Under the pieces are notes generated by a model. It did not search any database, was not told the origin of the DNA, and saw nothing but the letters and a program-made list of their open reading frames with translations. Made by a program: the position numbers and the translations under genes. This document shows positions 15,750 through 24,752 of a stretch of 64,000 nt of DNA, piece by piece (the first letter of the stretch is position 1; each line of letters opens with the position of its first letter). This DNA is from an uncultured Caulobacter sp. (GTDB lineage Bacteria > Pseudomonadota > Alphaproteobacteria > Caulobacterales > Caulobacteraceae). The stretch lies in assembly GCA_937925635.1 (NCBI GenBank), contig CALALX010000013.1, positions 1 to 64,000 of the forward strand, given 5' to 3'.

Positions 15750-17840
15750 TTGACGGCAGCTGGACGGAAAGTGCTGATCGGGGTGGGCGTCGCCGCGATT
15801 CTCGGGGGCGCCGCGCTCGCGCAAGTCGCCGGCGAAGCGCCGCAACTCGTGTCCACGCCTCAGACAGCGTACCGTCAGCCTCTGCCGGATACGGACGCCG
15901 CCAACCTGCGCAACGCGCTGTCCGGAACCTCCGCGGCGTCGATCCGCATGGCCATGGACTCGATCCAGGACCCGCTGGCTCGGAAGGTCGCGACCTGGGC
16001 CCTGGCCGATCGATTCCCCGAATCGCTGAGCTTCTTCGAAGCCGACGCCGCCCGCCGGGACCTGAACGGCTGGCCGCGCGGGGCCAAACGCCAGGCCGCG
16101 GCCGAAAAGCTGCTTGAGACCTCGGGCATGGCGCCGGACCGCATAATCGCCTGGTTCGGCGGCGCGGCGCCGGAGACGCCCGAGGGGGCCATGGCGCTGG
16201 CCGGCGCCTTCCGCGCTTCGGGCCGGGAGGCGGACGCCCGGCAGCTGATCCGCGGCTGGTGGCGCGAAAAGGTGTTCGACGCCGACCCGCAGCGATCGAT
16301 GCGCGCGCGCTTCGGTCAGTACCTGACCGAGGACGATCACGATCGCCGCGCCAACCTGCTGCTCTACGGCCCGCAGGGCCCGGCGGCGAAGGAGATGGTC
16401 GCCTCCCTGACCGGGGACTACCGCATCGTGGCCAACGCGCGGCTGGCCCTGCGCGGCAACTCGATCATGGGCAACGACCTGATCGCCCAGATGACGCCGG
16501 AGCAGCGCCAGGACCCGGGCCTGATCTACGAGCAGGCGGCCTATTTCAAGCGCCGGGGCCTGGATAGCTCGGTCCGCCAGCTGGCGCGCGGCTTCAAGCC
16601 GGCCCCGACCAGCGAGCTGGGCAGCCGCATCTGGACCACCGACCTCAAGCGTATCACCGTCGACGCGCTGCAGGCCGGCGACTACCAGGCCGCCTACGGC
16701 GCCTCGGCCAACACCGGCGCGACCGTCGGCGCGGACGCCGCGGAGGCGGAGTTCTACGCCGGCTGGATCGCGTTGGCGAAACTGGGCCGTCCGCGCGACG
16801 CGGCGGACCACTTCGCCAAGCTGGCGGCGGCGGGCACCTCGCCGATCACCCAGGGCCGGGCGCTGTACTGGCAGGGCCGCGCGGCCGAGGCCCTCGGCGA
16901 CAAGGCCTCGGCGCAGGTCTACTATGAGCGCGGCGCCCAGCACATCACGACCTTCTACGGCCAGCTCGCCGCCGAGCGGGCGGGGATCAAGGACCTGGTG
17001 CTCGGCCCTGACCCCGTGATCACCAGCGCCGACCGCGCCCGTTTCGAGGGCCGGGAACTGGTGCGCGTCGCGCGGATGCTGATCGAGACCGGCAACCGCG
17101 ACACCTATCGCGTCTTCGTCCTCCACATCGACGACACCCTGCCGACGGCGGCCGAGGCGGCGCTGCTGGTCGACCTGGCGCGCGGATACCAGGACCCGGA
17201 CACCGCCATGCGCGCCGTCCGCACGGCCGCCCAGCGCGGCATGATCCTGCCCGAGCGCGGCTATCCGATCCTGCGCCTGCCCTATGTCGACGGCGGCGCC
17301 GAGCCGGCTTTCGTGCACAGCATCTCGCGGCAGGAGAGCAACTTCGATCCGCGGGCCCAGTCCGGCCCCGGCGCCCGCGGCATGATGCAGTTGATGCCTT
17401 CCACGGCGGCCAGCGTGGCCCGAAAGATCGGCGAGCCCTACTCCGTCGACCGGCTGTTCGACCCCGAGTTCAACATGCGTCTGGGGTCACGCTATCTCGG
17501 CGACATGATCAACACCTTCAACGGGTCCTACATCATGGCCTCGGCCGCCTACAACGCCGGGCCCGGGCGGCCCGCGCAGTGGGTGACCCAGTGCGGCGAC
17601 CCGCGCGGCGGCGGTACGGACGCGCTCGACTTCATCGAGTGCATCCCGTTCTCGGAGACGCGCAACTACGTCATGCGCACGGCCGAGACGATGCTGGTCT
17701 ACCGCGCCCGGTTGAACGGCGGGAAGACGCCGCTGACCCTGTCGGCCGACATCAAGCGCGGCGGCTGGTCCGCCCTGCCCTCCGGCGGCGGCACGGCGCC
17801 CTACCTGCCGACCACGGCGCAGTCGGGCGGACGCCGCTAG
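15750..17840 (+). CDS. Soluble lytic murein transglycosylase (Slt-like)
   Basis: The periplasmic enzyme of about 696 residues cleaves peptidoglycan to 1,6-anhydromuramyl products. A signal sequence (VLIGVGVAAILGGAALAQ) is followed by a long alpha-helical superhelix region with TPR-like units. The C-terminal SLT domain carries the catalytic Glu in SISRQESNFDP, GARGMMQLMPSTA and SAAYNAGPGRP. No ATG exists; the TTG at 15750, with GGAG about eight bases upstream, best places the signal peptide. The stop overlaps the convergent ABC gene stop in a CTAG. Confidence 0.93.
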   Translation: MTAAGRKVLIGVGVAAILGGAALAQVAGEAPQLVSTPQTAYRQPLPDTDAANLRNALSGTSAASIRMAMDSIQDPLARKVATWALADRFPESLSFFEADAARRDLNGWPRGAKRQAAAEKLLETSGMAPDRIIAWFGGAAPETPEGAMALAGAFRASGREADARQLIRGWWREKVFDADPQRSMRARFGQYLTEDDHDRRANLLLYGPQGPAAKEMVASLTGDYRIVANARLALRGNSIMGNDLIAQMTPEQRQDPGLIYEQAAYFKRRGLDSSVRQLARGFKPAPTSELGSRIWTTDLKRITVDALQAGDYQAAYGASANTGATVGADAAEAEFYAGWIALAKLGRPRDAADHFAKLAAAGTSPITQGRALYWQGRAAEALGDKASAQVYYERGAQHITTFYGQLAAERAGIKDLVLGPDPVITSADRARFEGRELVRVARMLIETGNRDTYRVFVLHIDDTLPTAAEAALLVDLARGYQDPDTAMRAVRTAAQRGMILPERGYPILRLPYVDGGAEPAFVHSISRQESNFDPRAQSGPGARGMMQLMPSTAASVARKIGEPYSVDRLFDPEFNMRLGSRYLGDMINTFNGSYIMASAAYNAGPGRPAQWVTQCGDPRGGGTDALDFIECIPFSETRNYVMRTAETMLVYRARLNGGKTPLTLSADIKRGGWSALPSGGGTAPYLPTTAQSGGRR

Positions 17841-18598
17841 CCGGCCCGGCGCGCGCTCAGGACCAGCTCGCCGTCGAGCTCGACCAGGCGTCCATCGAGA
17901 CCGAACGTGGACCGCAGCAGCTCCGGCGTCAGCGCCTCGCGCGGCGCGGCGTCAGCGACCTGCTTGCCGTGGCTCATCACAACCAGCCGGTCGCAGGCGC
18001 GCGCCGCCAGCGCCAGGTCGTGCAGGGTGACGACCACCGCCGCCCCGCGCTTCGCCTCGCCGCGCAGCAGGTCGAGGGTCAGCAGCTGAGCGTCCGGATC
18101 GAGTCCGGCCGCCGGTTCGTCGGCGACCAGCAGCGGCGCGCGCGTGGCGAGCAGCCGGGCCAGCAGCACCCGGGCCCGTTCGCCGCCCGACATGTCGAGC
18201 ACGCCCCGGCCCTCGAAGCCTGACAGCCCGACCCGCATCAAGCTGTCGGCCGCGATCTCCCGGGCTCGCGCCGGCGGCAGGTCGTGCGCGCCCAGGGCCG
18301 CGACCTCAAGCGCCGCCAGGTTCCAGCTCACCCGCCGCTCCTGGGGCAGATAGCCGGCCAGACGCGCCCGCCGGGCTTCGGTCAGGCGCTCCAGCGGCTC
18401 TCCGCCCAGCCGCACAGTCCCGGCCTCGATCCCCGTCAGGCCGAGCCCGGCCCGCAGCAGCGTGGTCTTGCCCGAGCCGTTGGGTCCCAGCACGCCGATC
18501 ACCTCGCCCGGCTGGGCTTTGAGATTCGCGCCATCAACGGCGTTGCGGCCGCCCAGCCGGGCGACCAGGGCTTCGATCTCCCAGGCCAGCCCGCTCAT
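17837..18598 (-). CDS. ABC transporter ATP-binding protein (Fe-siderophore/heme/cobalamin family)
   Basis: The 253-residue ATPase has Walker A GPNGSGKTT, a Q-loop in YLPQERRVSW, signature MSGGERARVLLARLL, Walker B LLVADEPAAGLD and the H-loop in VTLHDLALAA. It is the last gene of a substrate-binding protein-permease-ATPase operon, with ATGA overlaps between all three genes. The family (FecE/BtuD/HmuV-like) imports iron chelates, heme or vitamin B12; the substrate cannot be decided from sequence. Confidence 0.92.
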   Translation of the reverse strand: MSGLAWEIEALVARLGGRNAVDGANLKAQPGEVIGVLGPNGSGKTTLLRAGLGLTGIEAGTVRLGGEPLERLTEARRARLAGYLPQERRVSWNLAALEVAALGAHDLPPARAREIAADSLMRVGLSGFEGRGVLDMSGGERARVLLARLLATRAPLLVADEPAAGLDPDAQLLTLDLLRGEAKRGAAVVVTLHDLALAARACDRLVVMSHGKQVADAAPREALTPELLRSTFGLDGRLVELDGELVLSARRAG

Positions 18599-19581
18599 GC
18601 GCGCCAGCTCCGCGCCGCGCGCCAGGCGATCAGGGCGAACACCGGCGCCCCGAACAGGGCGGTGACGACGCCCAGCTTCAGCTCCTGCTCGGTCGGGATC
18701 AGCCGCGAGGCCAGGTCCGCCAGCACCAGCAGAGTCGCGCCGGCCAGGGCCGAGGGCGCCAGGGTGCGGCCGGGATCGTCGCCCGCTCCGCGACGGACCA
18801 GATGCGGGGCGGCCAGGCCCACGAAGCCGATGACGCCGGAGGCCGCCACCGCCGCGCCGGTCAGGATGGCCGCGCCCGCCACCGCCGCGGCGCGCAGCCG
18901 CGCCATCGGCAGGCCGGACAGGGCGGCGGTCTCCTCGCCCAGGGTCAACATGCGCAGGCCTCGCGCCGACCAGGCGACGAGCGCCGCGCCCGCCGCCATC
19001 GGAGCCAGCGCCGTCAGGGCGTCAGGCCAGTCGCGATTGGCGACCGAGCCCAGCATCCAGGTCAGCACCTCTGTGGCCATGATCGGCGAGGCGGCGAAGT
19101 TGTAGACCAGGGCCGACAGGGCGCCCGCGAAGGCGGAAATGGAGACTCCCATCAGGATCAGCGCCTCCGGGGTGCGAAAGCGCGCCGCCAGCACGGTCAC
19201 GGCCAGACCGCAGGCCAGGGCGCCGGCCAGGGCGGCCCCCTCGATGGCGAACGGCAGCGCCGCCAGGCCCAGCGAGATCGAAAGGCCGGCGCCGAGGCCA
19301 GCGCTGGCCGAAACTCCGAGCACGCCCGGATCGGCCAGCGGGTTGCGCAGCAGCCCTTGCAGCGCCGCGCCGGCCAGGCCCAGCGCCGCGCCGACCAGGG
19401 CGGCCATCACCGCGCGCGGGGCCCTGATGGTCCACAGGATCTCGCCAGGGGCCGAGGCGGGATCGCCAAGCGCCGCGCCATAGTCGGCCAGGCTCATCGT
19501 CGTCTCACCGACCAGCACCGCGGCGACCAGGGCGGCGATCAGAAGGACCGCCAGGGCGGGAAGGGTCTTCACGGCGCTCAT
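18595..19581 (-). CDS. FecCD/BtuC-family ABC transporter permease
   Basis: The 328-residue permease has about ten hydrophobic helices and the family motifs RAPRAVMAALVGAALGLAGA, LQGLLRNPLADPGVLGVSASAG and GFVGLAAPHLVRRGAGDD (the coupling-helix region that contacts the ATPase). It probably works as a homodimer with the ATPase encoded next to it. Start at the ATG overlapping the binding-protein stop. Confidence 0.93.
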   Translation of the reverse strand: MSAVKTLPALAVLLIAALVAAVLVGETTMSLADYGAALGDPASAPGEILWTIRAPRAVMAALVGAALGLAGAALQGLLRNPLADPGVLGVSASAGLGAGLSISLGLAALPFAIEGAALAGALACGLAVTVLAARFRTPEALILMGVSISAFAGALSALVYNFAASPIMATEVLTWMLGSVANRDWPDALTALAPMAAGAALVAWSARGLRMLTLGEETAALSGLPMARLRAAAVAGAAILTGAAVAASGVIGFVGLAAPHLVRRGAGDDPGRTLAPSALAGATLLVLADLASRLIPTEQELKLGVVTALFGAPVFALIAWRAARSWRA

Positions 19582-20384
19582 CGCGGCGCCGCCCTGGCCA
19601 GGGTCTCGACGCTCTCGCCGATGAACCAGGCCGGGCAACCGATCTGGGACGCCGGCAGCGAGGCGACCGTGTGATCGGCCAGGCGCTTCTTCAGCGCCGC
19701 GTGCCGGCCGGGGCCCCAGCGGCTCATCAGGCTCGACATCCGGTTGAAGAAGCCCAGCACGAAGGCGGCGGGCGGATTGCGGACCATGGTCTCCAGCGGA
19801 ATTGGCTCCCAGGCCGGACCGGTGACGACGTTGGTCAGGCCGGCGGCGCGCAACATGGCGTCCATCAACGTGCCGCCGCCTGAGCTGTAGCCGGTCGGCG
19901 TCAGATACATGGCCGGCCGGTTCTTCCAGGCGCCTTTCGAGCGGAGCAGCCGCGCGTCGAGTTCGGAGATCAGCGCCTCGCCCCGGGCGCGCTGGTCGAG
20001 ACCGGCGGCGACGACGCGGACGTTGGCGCGCACCGCCTCGAAGTCCTGGGCGTCCTGGATGCGCACCACCTTGATCCCGCGTCGCTCCAGCGCCTCGGAC
20101 AGTCGCGCGTCGCCGCCCCAATAGCGCACGACCACGTCGGGCCGCAGCGCCAGGACCGTCTCCGTCGTGGCGCGCCGCACCGGCAGGCCCCTCGCCTGCT
20201 CGCGCATGTAGCTGTCGGGATCGTCGGCCCGGGCCGAGACGCCGACGATGGCCTGGCGAGGGCTCAACGCGATGACGTACTGGTCCGCGCAGCTGTCGAC
20301 CGACATCACGCGCGGCGCGGCCGAGGACTCGCCGGCCTGCGCCAGCACCGCCGCGAGGGCGGCGCCGAACGCGAGCCGTCTCAT
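19578..20384 (-). CDS. Periplasmic substrate-binding protein (BtuF/FhuD-like)
   Basis: The 268-residue precursor has a signal peptide (MRRLAFGAALAAVLAQAGESSAA) and the two-lobe, single-helix binding fold. RVMSVDSCADQYVIAL is the first strand and helix, ATTETVLALRPDVVV the second motif, and GTLMDAMLRAAGLTNVV lies in the C-lobe. The SxxxCxDQ start is common in proteobacterial cobalamin or iron-chelate binding proteins. It is the first gene of the importer operon. No TonB receptor sits beside it. Confidence 0.88.
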   Translation of the reverse strand: MRRLAFGAALAAVLAQAGESSAAPRVMSVDSCADQYVIALSPRQAIVGVSARADDPDSYMREQARGLPVRRATTETVLALRPDVVVRYWGGDARLSEALERRGIKVVRIQDAQDFEAVRANVRVVAAGLDQRARGEALISELDARLLRSKGAWKNRPAMYLTPTGYSSGGGTLMDAMLRAAGLTNVVTGPAWEPIPLETMVRNPPAAFVLGFFNRMSSLMSRWGPGRHAALKKRLADHTVASLPASQIGCPAWFIGESVETLARAAPR

Positions 20385-20388
20385 CGGC

Positions 20389-21024
20389 TCAGTCCGTGAC
20401 CAGGCCGTAGAGCAGGCCGTCGAGCATGACGGTCTTCAGGTCGGCCGTCGGCGCCCATTCGAACTTGGGCCGGATCAGCAGCAGGGCGACCAGGCCATGA
20501 CAGGCCGTCCAGAGCGTCTGAGCGGCGCTGTCGACCGTCCCGGTGCGCAGCCGGCCGGAGGCGCCGATCTCCCGCACCACGCCGACGAACTTGTCGTAGC
20601 AGCGGTCGGCGAGGTCGCGGGTCATGTCCTGCTTTTCCTCGCTGAGCAGTCCGGCCGGGCCGCAGAAGACGAGTTGGTAGGCGTTCGGGTTGCCCAGCCC
20701 GAAGTCGATGTAGGCGTCGAGCATCAGCCGGACCCGTGACACCGCGTCGATCGGCCGGGCCGCGATCTCGGTATTGATATTCAGCAGCTTCTCGATGGCG
20801 CCGTCGCAGATCTCGAGCAGGATTTCGTCCTTGTCCCGGAAATGCATGTAGAGCGCCGTCGACGAGACACCGACCTCGTCGGCGATCTTGCGGATCGTGG
20901 CTCCCTGATATCCTTCGGCCACGAAGATACGCTCGGCCGCCTGAAGGATCTCGCCGCGCCTCAGATGCCCGTCACCCTTGGGCTTCCGGGCCGAACGCTG
21001 CGGCTTTTTCAACGTCGTCGTCAC
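20389..21024 (-). CDS. TetR-family regulator with WHG-type C-terminal domain
   Basis: The N-terminal helix-turn-helix is seen in RRGEILQAAERIFVAEGY and ATIRKIADEVGVSSTALYMHF. The C-terminal ligand domain carries the ACHGLVALL segment typical of the TetR_C_13/WHG group. The GTG at 21024 is chosen because translation then begins VTTTLKKPQRSARKP, a basic arm; the longer ORF starts at 21075. It ends 4 bp before the start of the downstream ABC-importer operon in the same direction, so it may be co-transcribed with, and control, that importer. Confidence 0.88.
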   Translation of the reverse strand: MTTTLKKPQRSARKPKGDGHLRRGEILQAAERIFVAEGYQGATIRKIADEVGVSSTALYMHFRDKDEILLEICDGAIEKLLNINTEIAARPIDAVSRVRLMLDAYIDFGLGNPNAYQLVFCGPAGLLSEEKQDMTRDLADRCYDKFVGVVREIGASGRLRTGTVDSAAQTLWTACHGLVALLLIRPKFEWAPTADLKTVMLDGLLYGLVTD

Positions 21025-21133
21025 GACTCGCCATTCCCCTGCGTTTCTGTTCCCCTGCGGACCACTAAACGGCAATCACCCACGAGCCGCAACCCGCGAG
21101 GATGCCGGAACGCTCGTTAAGGTTGCCATTGTG

Positions 21134-21148
21134 TTAATTTCCTCTTGA
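21134..21148. promoter_or_regulatory. Candidate CtrA half-perfect box (TTAA-N7-TTGA)
   Basis: The sequence TTAATTTCCTCTTGA matches the CtrA consensus TTAA-N7-TTAA with one mismatch. It lies 52 bp upstream of the glycosyltransferase start and about 110 bp upstream of the divergent TetR gene. The call is a single pattern match in an organism group that uses CtrA, and carries no functional evidence. Confidence 0.3.
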
Positions 21149-21199
21149 CGGCGAGCTCTCGCCGCATGAGTGATTCCCGCGCCACACGGCGGGGATCCC

Positions 21200-22624
21200 A
21201 TGAGCGAAGCGAGTCCAACCTCTGAACGCTTCCGATCGCCGAACGCCCGGCGGCCAGCGATCCACCACCCTACGCCGCGCCTGATCGACGGCAGCCAGGC
21301 GCTGAGCACCCGGGGCGCGGTCGTGCCGCCGACGGCCACGCAGTGGTTGTTCGTGGCGGCGGCGCTTCTCCTTCCAGCGGCGGCCCTGGCCCAATGGCCG
21401 CGCGAGACGGGCGTCGTCCTCCATCACGGCTTCTTCCTGCTGTTCGCCCTGGCCGCCTCCAGCCGGCTCGCGGCGGCGCTGACGCCTCAAGGCGACGCCG
21501 CGCCCGCGACGGTCGCGGACGACGACCTTCCCGGCTACAGCGTGATCCTGCCCCTCTATCGCGAGGCCGAGGTCGTTCCGCAGCTCGTCTCGGCGCTGGA
21601 GGCCATCGACTATCCTCGCGACCGCCTGCAGTTGATGTTCGTGGTCGAGGCCGACGACCCGGAGACCCGCGCCGCGCTCGCCGGCCTGGCTCTGCCCGAT
21701 CATGCCGAGGTGGTGGTTGCGCCGCCGGGCCTGCCCCGCACCAAGCCGCGCGCCTGCAATATCGCCCTGGATCGGGCCACGGGCGCGCTGGTGACCATCT
21801 ATGACGCCGAGGACCGCCCTGATCCCGGCCAGCTGCGCGAGGCCGCCACCGGCTTCGCGGCCGGTTCAGCGCGCCTCGCCTGCCTTCAGGCCCCTTTGCG
21901 GATCGAGCACGACCGTCGGTTCCTGCCGCGCCAGTTCGCGCTGGAGTACGCCATTCAGTTCGAAGTCTTACTGCCGATGCTGTCCAGGCTCGGCGCGCCC
22001 TTCCCGCTCGGCGGCACCAGCAATCACTTTCGCATGAGCGCGCTGCAGGCCGTCGGCGGCTGGGATCCCTGGAACGTCACCGAGGACGCTGACCTCGGCT
22101 TCCGTCTGGCCGCCGAAGGCTATGAACTCGGCGTCCTCCGCGCTCCAACCTACGAGAACGCGCCGGACAGCCTGGCGGTTTGGCTGCCGCAGCGGGCGCG
22201 CTGGACGAAGGGCTACATGCAGACCTTCGGCGTTCAGACCCGCCATCCGCCCCACTGGCGCACCGGCGTCATGGCGGCCTTCGCGATGACCCTGGGGGTC
22301 GCCATCCTCGCGGCCTTCGCCCATGCTCCGCTGCTGGCCTTCACTCTGGTCGGCCTAACGGCGGGTCTGGTCGCGGGCGAGGCGTGGCTGCAGCCCGCCG
22401 ATGTCGTCCTCTTGATCACCGGCTGGCTCTGCACCATGGCCGCCGCAGCCGTTGCGGTGCGCCGCGCGGACGCCGGGCTGCGGCTTTCGGACCTGTTGCT
22501 GATGCCCCTTTATTGGCCGCTGCACAGCCTTGCGGCGGTCCATGCGTTGGTCCAGCTGATCCTCTGCCCGCACCACTGGGACAAGACGCGGCACGTTGCG
22601 CGCACTGGACAGGCCGCCGCCTGA
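21200..22624 (+). CDS. Membrane glycosyltransferase family 2 (BcsA/NrfB-like)
   Basis: The 474-residue protein has two N-terminal hydrophobic helices (about 45-95), then a GT-A domain with YSVILPLYREAEVV, the metal-binding region TIYDAEDRPDPG, and GTSNHFRMSALQAVGGWD. The acceptor-site motif WNVTEDADLGFRL follows, then QRARWTKGYMQT, corresponding to the QxxRW motif of processive enzymes, and about four C-terminal helices. It probably polymerises or transfers a sugar across the inner membrane. The product is unknown. It is monocistronic or leads into the methyltransferase pair. Confidence 0.88.
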   Translation: MSEASPTSERFRSPNARRPAIHHPTPRLIDGSQALSTRGAVVPPTATQWLFVAAALLLPAAALAQWPRETGVVLHHGFFLLFALAASSRLAAALTPQGDAAPATVADDDLPGYSVILPLYREAEVVPQLVSALEAIDYPRDRLQLMFVVEADDPETRAALAGLALPDHAEVVVAPPGLPRTKPRACNIALDRATGALVTIYDAEDRPDPGQLREAATGFAAGSARLACLQAPLRIEHDRRFLPRQFALEYAIQFEVLLPMLSRLGAPFPLGGTSNHFRMSALQAVGGWDPWNVTEDADLGFRLAAEGYELGVLRAPTYENAPDSLAVWLPQRARWTKGYMQTFGVQTRHPPHWRTGVMAAFAMTLGVAILAAFAHAPLLAFTLVGLTAGLVAGEAWLQPADVVLLITGWLCTMAAAAVAVRRADAGLRLSDLLLMPLYWPLHSLAAVHALVQLILCPHHWDKTRHVARTGQAAA

Positions 22625-22640
22625 GCCGTATCGCCCGGCC

Positions 22641-23528
22641 ATGAGCGGTCCGACCATCGCCGAGGCCCCGAGCCTGATGCGCACCACCGGCTGGGAGGAC
22701 TACGCCCTGCTGGACAGCGGCGGCGGCCGCAAGCTTGAGCGCTACGGTCCCTATACCGTCGTCCGACCCGAGCCGCAGTGCCTGTGGCGGCCGCGTCTTG
22801 ACGCGAGCGTCTGGGACGGCGCCGACGCGGTCTTCGACCCCTCCGACGAGGACGAGGCCGGTCGCTGGCGGTTCAAGGGCAAGCCGGTCGATAGCTGGGA
22901 GCTTTCCTGGCGAAACGCCCGATTCCATGGCCGTTTCACCAACTTCCGGCACCTGGCGTTCTTCCCCGAACAGGCGGCCAACTGGCAATGGCTCGACGCC
23001 CGCCAGCGCGCGGCGGGGCGGCCGCTGAAGATCCTGAACCTGTTCGGCTATACCGGCGTCGCCAGCCTGGTCTGCGCCCTGGCCGGGGCGCAGGTGACCC
23101 ACGTCGACGCCTCCAAGCAGTCGGTGCAGCGGGCCCGCGAAAACGCGGACCTGTCGGGCGTGACCAACGTGCGCTGGATCGTCGAGGACGCCCGTCGCTT
23201 CGTGCAGCGCGAGGATCGGCGCGGCAACCGCTACGACGGCATCATCCTGGACCCGCCGAAGTTCGGCCGCGGGCCCGACGGCGAGGTCTGGCGGCTGTTC
23301 GAGGATTTGCCGGAGATGATCCATCTCTGCGGCGGCCTGCTCGGCGAAGACGCCTCCTTCCTTATCCTGAACGCCTACGCCGCCCGTATCTCGGGCGCCT
23401 CGATGGCCGGACTGGTCGCCGAAGCCGTAGACCGGCCCGGCCGCGTCGACTGGGGCGAACTGGCCCTCGTCGAGGCGGCCGGCGAGCGTCAGGTGGGCCT
23501 CAGTTTCTTCGCGCGGTGGGCGTCGTGA
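22641..23528 (+). CDS. Class I SAM-dependent methyltransferase (RlmI/RlmK-like)
   Basis: The 295-residue protein has an N-terminal region with RYGPYTVVRPEPQCLW and a Rossmann SAM-binding domain. Motif I is ILNLFGYTGVASLVCALAGA, the acidic ribose contact VDASKQSVQRARENA, and the catalytic-type motif DGIILDPPKFG. This layout matches PF10672-type rRNA cytosine-5 methyltransferases (RlmI/RlmK group), but the PUA domain is absent. Its stop overlaps the next methyltransferase GTG start (GTGA). Confidence 0.88.
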   Translation: MSGPTIAEAPSLMRTTGWEDYALLDSGGGRKLERYGPYTVVRPEPQCLWRPRLDASVWDGADAVFDPSDEDEAGRWRFKGKPVDSWELSWRNARFHGRFTNFRHLAFFPEQAANWQWLDARQRAAGRPLKILNLFGYTGVASLVCALAGAQVTHVDASKQSVQRARENADLSGVTNVRWIVEDARRFVQREDRRGNRYDGIILDPPKFGRGPDGEVWRLFEDLPEMIHLCGGLLGEDASFLILNAYAARISGASMAGLVAEAVDRPGRVDWGELALVEAAGERQVGLSFFARWAS

Positions 23529-24313
23529 GCCGGCTCGTCACCTCGCACGGCAATCCGACCGTCAAGGCGGTCAAGGCGCTGCACATGCGCAAGGCCCGAG
23601 CGGAGAGCGGCCAGTTCCTCGCCGAGGGCCTGAAGGTGGTCACCGAGGGCGTCGAACTCGGCCATTCGCCGAGAATCCTGCTCTACGGCAAGGATGCGGC
23701 CGACCATCCGCTGCTGCGCAAGGCCATTGTCGCCACCGAGGCCGCGCGAGGCGAGGTTATCGAGGTAACTCTCGAAATACTCGAAAAAATCGCGCGCCGA
23801 GATAACCCTCAAGCCGTGCTGGCCGTGTTCGACCAGATCCTCACGCCGCTGCAGGCGCTGGAGCCGCAATCGGCGGCGGTCTGGGTGGCGCTGCATAGGG
23901 TCCGCGACCCCGGCAACCTCGGGACCATCGTGCGCACCGCCGACGCGGCAGGCTGCGGCGGGGTCATCCTGGTCGGCGACTGCTGCGATCCCTGGTCGGT
24001 CGAGGCCGTGCGGGCGACCATGGGTTCAATCTTCGCGGTGCCGATCGTCAAGGCGACCGAGGCCGAGTTCATCGCCTGGCGCGGCGCCTGGCCGGGCTCG
24101 GTCGTCGGCACGCTGCTCACGGCGACGGTCGACCACAGGTCCGCGGACTATCGTCACCCGTCCCTCGTGCTGATGGGCAATGAACAGGCCGGCCTGACGC
24201 CCGAACTGGCCGCCCTCTGCGACGTCAACGTCAAGATCCCGATGCGCGGCCGCGCCGACAGCCTGAACCTGTCGGTGGCGACCGGGATCATGATCTACGC
24301 CGCGGGGGAGTGA
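23525..24313 (+). CDS. SpoU/TrmH-family RNA 2'-O-methyltransferase
   Basis: The 262-residue protein has an N-terminal RNA 2'-O ribose substrate-binding domain (RAESGQFLAEGLKVVTEG) and a knotted SPOUT domain: motif 1 RVRDPGNLGTIVRTADAAG, motif 2 VLMGNEQAGL and motif 3 IPMRGRADSLNLSVATGIMIY. It would methylate ribose in rRNA or tRNA; the target is not predictable. The GTG start overlaps the preceding gene's stop, so the two RNA-modifying enzymes form an operon. Confidence 0.93.
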   Translation: MSRLVTSHGNPTVKAVKALHMRKARAESGQFLAEGLKVVTEGVELGHSPRILLYGKDAADHPLLRKAIVATEAARGEVIEVTLEILEKIARRDNPQAVLAVFDQILTPLQALEPQSAAVWVALHRVRDPGNLGTIVRTADAAGCGGVILVGDCCDPWSVEAVRATMGSIFAVPIVKATEAEFIAWRGAWPGSVVGTLLTATVDHRSADYRHPSLVLMGNEQAGLTPELAALCDVNVKIPMRGRADSLNLSVATGIMIYAAGE

Positions 24314-24401
24314 TTTTCGCGCGCCGCCAATGTCGGGCGGCCGGATGCGCCGGCGTCCTGCGGCCGTAGCCGCCCGTGCGGCCCGCTGAAAGGACGCTCC
24401 C

Positions 24402-24752
24402 ATGCCCCGCTATATCCTGAGCATCATCCAGCCCGACGGCCCCGCGCCCTCGCCAGAGTTCCTCGCGCCGATCCTGAAGGACCTGTCCGCCGTCAACGCC
24501 GACATGACGGCCGCCGGCGTCCGCGTCATGGCCGCGGGATTGAAGCCGTCCGCCGAGGCGTTCGTCGTGCGCGGCGGTCGCGGCGCCGTCGCCGTCACCG
24601 ACGGTCCGTTCGCCGAGAGCAAGGAGCACATCGGCGGCTTCACCCTCATCGAGGTCATGGGACCCGAACAGGCCCGCTACTGGGCCACGCGGCTGCATGA
24701 GGCGATCACCCTGCCGATCGAAGTGCGCGAACTGGTCGAGGCTGGCGGCTAA
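24402..24752 (+). CDS. YCII-domain protein
   Basis: This 116-residue protein has the YCII/DGPF pattern: MPRYILSIIQPDGPAPSPEF at the start, and AVTDGPFAESKEHIGGFTLIEV, which contains the family DGPF motif. Members are small ferredoxin-like-fold proteins, often encoded beside ECF sigma factors; none is adjacent here. Its stop overlaps that of the convergent amidohydrolase (CTAA). Biochemical role unknown. Confidence 0.85.
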   Translation: MPRYILSIIQPDGPAPSPEFLAPILKDLSAVNADMTAAGVRVMAAGLKPSAEAFVVRGGRGAVAVTDGPFAESKEHIGGFTLIEVMGPEQARYWATRLHEAITLPIEVRELVEAGG

